The notes under the pieces: generated by a model
Database searches by the model: none
What the model saw: only the letters and a program-made list of their open reading frames with translations
Told to the model about the DNA's origin: nothing
Assembly: GCA_017307785.1 (NCBI GenBank)
Contig: JAFKGI010000006.1
Location: 124,001 to 188,000 of the forward strand
Source: Vulcanimicrobiota bacterium
GTDB lineage: Bacteria; Vulcanimicrobiota; Xenobia; Xenobiales; JADMJV01
Direction of reading: 5' to 3'
Length of the DNA stretch: 64,000 nt
Shown: piece by piece, positions 60,021 to 64,000 of the stretch
Layout of the letters: each line of letters opens with the position of its first letter
How positions within the stretch are numbered: the first letter of the stretch is position 1
Position numbers and translations under genes: made by a program

Positions 60021-60679
60021 AACAACTGCCCTGGATCGGCTGGTGCTTGATGACCTACCTGGCCCTGCTGACGGCCGTCGGTTCCTATAACTATGTCTAT
60101 GGCGACCCGGCCGCTTTCGGTCCCTACTTTTACGACAAGTACGTGACCCATCTGACCCTGGTGCGCGCTCACGCCGTGGGAGCCGTCGTGGCGCTGGCGA
60201 TCGGTCCTTTTCAGTTCTGGTCCTGGCTGCGCCGGCGCGCCACGCGCCTGCATCGGGTGGCGGGCATTGCTTATCTGCTGGGGATTGCGGTGGCCGCGCC
60301 CACCGGTCTGGCCATGGGAGCAATGGCTTACGGCGGCCTGCCGGCCCAGACGGGCTTTTCGCTGATGGCCGTGCTCTGGGTGGTCACGGCCATCGAAGCC
60401 TATCGGGCTGCCCTGCAGAGGCGCTTTGCCGATCACGAAAGGCACATGGTGCGTAGCTACGCGCTGACTTTCGGAGCCGTGCTGGTGCGCCTCTATCTGG
60501 CGCTGGCCATGCGGGCCGGCCTTTCCTTCGAGCTGGTCTACCCCTGGATCAGCTGGCTCAGCTGGGTGCCCACCTTGATCTTCGCCGAGCTGGTGCTAGT
60601 TCCAAACACCCTGTTCAGGGAAGCGAAGCGGACCGAACAGGAGTTGGGAACCAACGGAGTGGCGCGCCCTAAAGTTTGA
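60017..60679 (+). CDS. DUF2306 membrane protein
   Basis: 220 residues from TTG overlapping the previous stop (TTGA). About seven membrane helices: WCLMTYLALLTAVGSYNYV, THLTLVRAHAVGAVVALAIGPFQFW, VAGIAYLLGIAVAAPTGLAMG and more; RAHAVGAVVALAIGPFQF and ERHMVRSYALTFGAVLVR are conserved in DUF2306. Function unknown. A nine-base motif copy at 60266 is read as Ile-Ala-Tyr. Confidence 0.82.
   Translation: MKQLPWIGWCLMTYLALLTAVGSYNYVYGDPAAFGPYFYDKYVTHLTLVRAHAVGAVVALAIGPFQFWSWLRRRATRLHRVAGIAYLLGIAVAAPTGLAMGAMAYGGLPAQTGFSLMAVLWVVTAIEAYRAALQRRFADHERHMVRSYALTFGAVLVRLYLALAMRAGLSFELVYPWISWLSWVPTLIFAELVLVPNTLFREAKRTEQELGTNGVARPKV
60266..60274 (-). repeat. Nine-base core ATAAGCAAT in DUF2306 gene
   Basis: Nine-base match with CCCC a few bases upstream in motif orientation. 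Confidence 0.4.
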
Positions 60680-60755
60680 TTATCATCGAAGACGCGGCGG
60701 GCCACGGAGGCTAGTCAGAAAAAGGCGGTGACCGCCCCTCTGCGAAGCGCAAACG

Positions 60756-61220
60756 ATGATTAGTCTTTGCTTTGTTTGTCTGGGAAATATTTGCCGGTCG
60801 CCAACGGCCGAAGGAGTCATGATCCACTTGCTGGAGCAGCGGGGGCTGGCCGATCAGGTGCAAGTCGATAGTGCCGGCACCGGCGGTTACCACATAGGCG
60901 AACCGGCTGACCACCGCTCCCTGCAGGCCGCTCGCAAACGCGGGGTCGATCTGCCCAGTCGGGCCCGCAAGTTCGAGCGGGCCGACTTCGTTCGCTTCGA
61001 TTACATACTGGCCATGGACGATGCCAACCTGGATGCTCTCAAGCGGCTGGGCGGCGGCGAGAACGTGCACTTGCTGCGCGATTTCGATCCAGAGTCGCCG
61101 AAAGGAAGCAGCGTTCCCGATCCTTACTATGGTGGAGCGCAGGGCTTCGAGATCGTGCTCGACCAGTGCTTTGCCGCCTGTGAGGGCTTACTGCAACACC
61201 TCGAACTGGAGACTCGCTAG
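60756..61220 (+). CDS. Low molecular weight protein-tyrosine phosphatase
   Basis: 154 residues. P-loop VCLGNICRSPTAEG (C8, R14) and general acid in VPDPYYGG. It should dephosphorylate phosphotyrosine, often on tyrosine kinases of capsule synthesis or on arginine-type substrates. No ribosome site is recognised near the ATG. One base separates it from the convergent nitrilase-family gene. Confidence 0.92.
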   Translation: MISLCFVCLGNICRSPTAEGVMIHLLEQRGLADQVQVDSAGTGGYHIGEPADHRSLQAARKRGVDLPSRARKFERADFVRFDYILAMDDANLDALKRLGGGENVHLLRDFDPESPKGSSVPDPYYGGAQGFEIVLDQCFAACEGLLQHLELETR

Positions 61221-62111
61221 TTACGCCGAGAAGGGGCGGGTGTCGCGAGGGAGGTTCCAGCCGGAGGGGTCGGGCTGGCTGAGGGTGGTGAGGTCGAGGT
61301 CGGCGATGATGAGATTGGGGTGCTGGCTCAAGTTCTCGCACAGCCCGTTGGGGCCGACGAAGTAGCTTTCGCCGAAGTAGGGCTGGTTCCAGGGCTTTTC
61401 GCTGCCCCTGCGATTGGACCCACCGATAAAGACGTTGAAGCGGGCGGCGTCGGTGGGGAATTCCAGGTGCCACATGCGCTGAGATTTGGCCCCGAAGGTG
61501 ATGGCCGGACTGAAAATCAGCTGCGCGCCCGCTCGCGCCAGGGCGGGCACCACATAAGGAAAATGGCGGTCATAACAGATAGACACGCCCAATTTGCCCA
61601 CGGACGTCGAGAAGACCGGAAAGAGCGGGTCCAGGTTGCTGCGCTCATAGTAGAAGTTCTCGTGGAACGAGCCCTGCTCGTTGCCGCCGAAGGGGATGTG
61701 GGCCTTGCGGAACTTGCCCAACACCTCGCCTCGCTCATCGATCAGTACGGCCGTGTTGAACCGCTGCTCGCCATCTCTCTCGAAAATCGGAGCGACCACA
61801 ATCATGGACAACCGTCGAGCCGCTTCCCGCACTTCGCCGACCGTCTTTCCCTCCACCGTTTCCGCCAAAGCCAGCCACAGTGGGTCCGTTCCCAGAGCGA
61901 AATAGGGCGCCGGAAACAACTCCCCAAAGCAGATGACCTGCACGCCCTGAGCTTTGGCCGCCTCCATCAATTCCAGGTGATGAACCACGTTGGCCCGGCG
62001 AATGTCTTCCAGCTTGCCCGCCAGAGAGCCAAGAGCATCGAGCCTATCCGGCATGTCCGGGTAAACGCTGCAGGTCTCGCTCAGAGCCGCCCGCACCAGT
62101 CGGCGCTCCAC
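61221..62111 (-). CDS. Nitrilase-superfamily carbon-nitrogen hydrolase
   Basis: 296 residues from GTG overlapping the previous stop (TAGTG). Catalytic triad E64 (CFGELFPAP), K136 ([10 protein letters not shown]), C179 ([12 protein letters not shown]). The closest groups are beta-ureidopropionase and N-carbamoyl-D-amino acid amidohydrolase, which hydrolyse N-carbamoyl amides releasing CO2 and NH3. Coupling to the M20 carbamoylase supports such a role. Confidence 0.85.
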   Translation of the reverse strand: MERRLVRAALSETCSVYPDMPDRLDALGSLAGKLEDIRRANVVHHLELMEAAKAQGVQVICFGELFPAPYFALGTDPLWLALAETVEGKTVGEVREAARRLSMIVVAPIFERDGEQRFNTAVLIDERGEVLGKFRKAHIPFGGNEQGSFHENFYYERSNLDPLFPVFSTSVGKLGVSICYDRHFPYVVPALARAGAQLIFSPAITFGAKSQRMWHLEFPTDAARFNVFIGGSNRRGSEKPWNQPYFGESYFVGPNGLCENLSQHPNLIIADLDLTTLSQPDPSGWNLPRDTRPFSA

Positions 62112-63364
62112 TACAATTCCTCCTGGTCGGCCAGCTGGAGCAAGACGTCGAGCAGCACGTTGACGCCGTCGGCACACTGCTTGGGAGTCGAGAACTCGCG
62201 GGGATTGTGACTGATGCCGTCATATTCACCGGGGCAAAAGACCATAGCCGCGGGACAGATGGCGGCGAACTCCTGAGCGTCGTGGCCGGCTCCGGCGATG
62301 ATCGACTGATGGCTCAAACCGCCCCGCTCGGCCGCGGCGGCGATGCGCTCCTGCAAGCGGCTGCTGAAAGCCACCGCCGGCGTGCGCGCCGTCTGGCGCC
62401 AACGAATCTCGACCTTCTCGGCCTTTTCCACCTCCGCGTAGTAGGCCAGCAAAGCCGCTTCCGACTTCTGCATCAACTCGTTGCTGGGATTGCGCAAATC
62501 CACGGTGGCTTCGACCCTGCCGGGCACAATGTTGACCAGCCCCGGGACGGGCGAGAGAGACCCCATGGTGGCGCGCATCTCGCCATACTGACCGCCGGCG
62601 ATCATTTCACGCAGCTTCAGGTTGATCATAGAAGCCGCCACCCCCGCGTCAGCCCGCAAATCCATGGGCGTAGCGCCGGCGTGTCCGGACTTTCCCACGA
62701 TGGTGAGGGCCTGCCAGGAAATCGACTGCACGCCGCTGACCACGCCCACTTCGACGCCCTTGCGATACAGGATCGGTCCTTGCTCCACGTGGCACTCCAG
62801 ATAGGCGTGAGGCGGCCCTACTCTTTCATCGCATTCTCCCAGAAAGCCAATCCGCTCCAGTTCGTCCCGCAGCCGCAGACCGTCGCGATCTCGCAGCTCG
62901 TAGGCGTATTCCAGGGTCAGACGGCCACAGGCCACGGCGCTGCCCAGCATGTCGGTGCCAAAGCGACACCCCTCTTCGTCGGTGAAGAAGGCAACCTCGA
63001 TAGGCCGCAAGGTTTCGACCTTCTGCTCGTTGAGGGTGCGCACGATCTCCAGTCCGCCCAGCACACCCAGGCAGCCGTCAAAGCGCCCGGCCGTAGGAAC
63101 CGAGTCGACGTGGGAGCCGATTACCACCGGAGCCATTTCGTTGCGACGCCCAGCACGCCGGGCATACACATTGCCTATGCGGTCGATCCGCACCTCCAGG
63201 GCCAGTTGGCGCATCCAGCTGAGCACCAGCCGACGCCCATCCCCGTCCTCCGCGCTCAAGGCCAGGCGACAGACGCCCTGCAATCCGGTTTCCTCATCCT
63301 GATAGCGGCCGATCTGGCCCAGTTGCTCTAACGCAGCGTAAAGACGGTCGGAGTTGATGCGCAT
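62111..63364 (-). CDS. M20-family N-carbamoyl-amino acid hydrolase/allantoate amidohydrolase
   Basis: 417 residues. M20/HyuC-type metal site: H85 (GSHVDSVP), D96 (GRFDGCLG), the Glu pair in [11 protein letters not shown] in LECHVEQGP and ISHNP. Includes the dimerisation lid segment [16 protein letters not shown]. Family members cleave N-carbamoyl amino acids, beta-ureidopropionate or allantoate. Together with the nitrilase-type gene it suggests hydantoin, pyrimidine or purine nitrogen salvage. Confidence 0.88.
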   Translation of the reverse strand: MRINSDRLYAALEQLGQIGRYQDEETGLQGVCRLALSAEDGDGRRLVLSWMRQLALEVRIDRIGNVYARRAGRRNEMAPVVIGSHVDSVPTAGRFDGCLGVLGGLEIVRTLNEQKVETLRPIEVAFFTDEEGCRFGTDMLGSAVACGRLTLEYAYELRDRDGLRLRDELERIGFLGECDERVGPPHAYLECHVEQGPILYRKGVEVGVVSGVQSISWQALTIVGKSGHAGATPMDLRADAGVAASMINLKLREMIAGGQYGEMRATMGSLSPVPGLVNIVPGRVEATVDLRNPSNELMQKSEAALLAYYAEVEKAEKVEIRWRQTARTPAVAFSSRLQERIAAAAERGGLSHQSIIAGAGHDAQEFAAICPAAMVFCPGEYDGISHNPREFSTPKQCADGVNVLLDVLLQLADQEEL

Positions 63365-63375
63365 TCCGCCGATTT

Positions 63376-64000
63376 CTAAACCAGAACGGCGCGGCCCTTT
63401 TTACCTAAAGCGCCATGCAAGGCCTGACGCGCCTCCTCTACGCTCGGGAAACGCTGGACCGGATCTTTCTCCAGCATTCTCATGACCAGGTTGTCCAATT
63501 CCACTGGAATGCGCGCATCCACGGCGCTCATGCGCGGTGGCGTGTAGTTGAATTGCTTGCCCAGCAACACTCCGATGTCCTGGTCCTCGCCCATGGGGTA
63601 GACTCCCGTGAAAAGCTCGTAAAAAATCAAACCCAGAGCATACTGATCGGAAGCAAAATCGTTCTGTCCGGAAAAACGCTCGGGAGCCATATAGGCTGGT
63701 GTGCCCAGCACCGAATCCCCCAGGGTAATCATCGTCTGTTGGTCCACACTGCGGGAAATGCCGAAATCGAGCACCTGCAATCGGCCATCCTCCCGCAACA
63801 TGATGTTGTCTGGCTTGATGTCGCGGTGGATAACTCCCCGGCCGTGAGCATAAGCGACCGCGTCCAGCATGGCGTCCATGAAGCGAATCGCTTCCGCAGG
63901 GCGCACCCGCCCCTGGCGCAATCGGCGCTGCAGGGTGTCTCCCGTGATCTTGTCCATCACAAAGTAGTAGCGACCGTTGATCTCACCAAAATCAAGCAGC
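63376..64000 (-). CDS. Ser/Thr protein kinase (partial)
   Basis: Open at the right edge; visible region begins LLDFGEINGRYYFVMDKI and includes HRDIKPDN, VLDFGIS, APERF, and the lobes to the C-terminus, which ends about 15 residues after the kinase (GKKGRAVLV). Typical active Hanks kinase core; the N-lobe lies beyond the window. It ends 12 bp upstream of the carbamoylase, so could be the promoter-proximal gene of that operon. Confidence 0.88.
   Translation of the reverse strand, partial: LLDFGEINGRYYFVMDKITGDTLQRRLRQGRVRPAEAIRFMDAMLDAVAYAHGRGVIHRDIKPDNIMLREDGRLQVLDFGISRSVDQQTMITLGDSVLGTPAYMAPERFSGQNDFASDQYALGLIFYELFTGVYPMGEDQDIGVLLGKQFNYTPPRMSAVDARIPVELDNLVMRMLEKDPVQRFPSVEEARQALHGALGKKGRAVLV

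Overview
The window is a compact, high-G+C bacterial chromosome segment, densely coded on both strands, with frequent GTG/TTG starts, many 1-11 bp stop/start overlaps and several convergent genes whose 3' ends overlap. I see no rRNA, tRNA, CRISPR array, transposase or clear prophage. The gene content (a LigD-type polymerase domain, DUF1800, MoxR/DUF58/transglutaminase, type IV pilus-like pseudopilins, three Ser/Thr kinases, hybrid two-component proteins, a SARP-type regulator and many unusual hydrolases without Sec signals) points to a poorly characterised environmental lineage. Something near Vulcanimicrobiota/'Xenobia' is a guess I cannot test from one window.

Layout. 1-6.2 kb: LigD polymerase end, tyrosine phosphatase, pirin, HIT protein, NTF2-like protein, DUF1800. 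6.2-7.3 kb: lipase. 7.4-13.2 kb: STAS-like protein, then receiver-histidine kinase, MoxR, DUF58 and TgpA-like transglutaminase. 13.2-19.1 kb: two clostripain-like (C11) peptidases (the second fused to a YidD domain) around a CHAP-type amidase and a protein of nine 18-residue Cys repeats. 19.1-25.3 kb: pseudopilins, Ser/Thr kinase, GspF-like protein and polysaccharide deacetylase, divergent from a PilX-like protein. 25.4-30.6 kb: receiver protein, REC-TPR-SARP regulator and a large sensor kinase. 30.7-36 kb: NlpC/P60 enzyme, DegT aminotransferase, second lipase, small envelope proteins, GNAT, MFS. 36.3-42.9 kb: M48 peptidase, a 54-residue peptide with an elaborate upstream region, TetR plus alpha/beta hydrolase, DUF2786, S9 peptidase, degenerate GGDEF protein. 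43.0-45.9 kb: subtilisin-like and M14 peptidases. 46.4-52.8 kb: TPR protein and a marR-tolC-hlyD-MFS efflux operon. 53-57 kb: putative zincin, Ser/Thr kinase, HD-domain protein. 57.2-64 kb: small secreted proteins, DUF2306, LMW tyrosine phosphatase, two enzymes typical of N-carbamoyl amino acid hydrolysis, and a partial kinase.

Three layers of signal stand out beyond the genes. (1) The AT-rich decamer ATAAGCAATA occurs nine times exactly, plus four nine-base matches, on both strands, inside and between genes and in three reading frames, including inverted pairs; one pair looks like a terminator. This resembles a DNA-uptake-sequence-type genomic motif. (2) At least six hydrolases or putative enzymes of unrelated fold lack a Sec signal but begin Met-Gln-(Ile/Val/Leu) followed by a low-complexity segment; a related group (CHAP, NlpC/P60, S8) also has disordered N-termini. 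This suggests an exported or delivered enzyme arsenal using an unrecognised route. (3) A 17-bp element, GTTTACAAGYCGGCAAA or a close variant, precedes the NlpC/P60 gene, the S8 gene and the 54-residue peptide gene, suggesting shared control. Palindromic MITE-like elements fill the three largest intergenic gaps.
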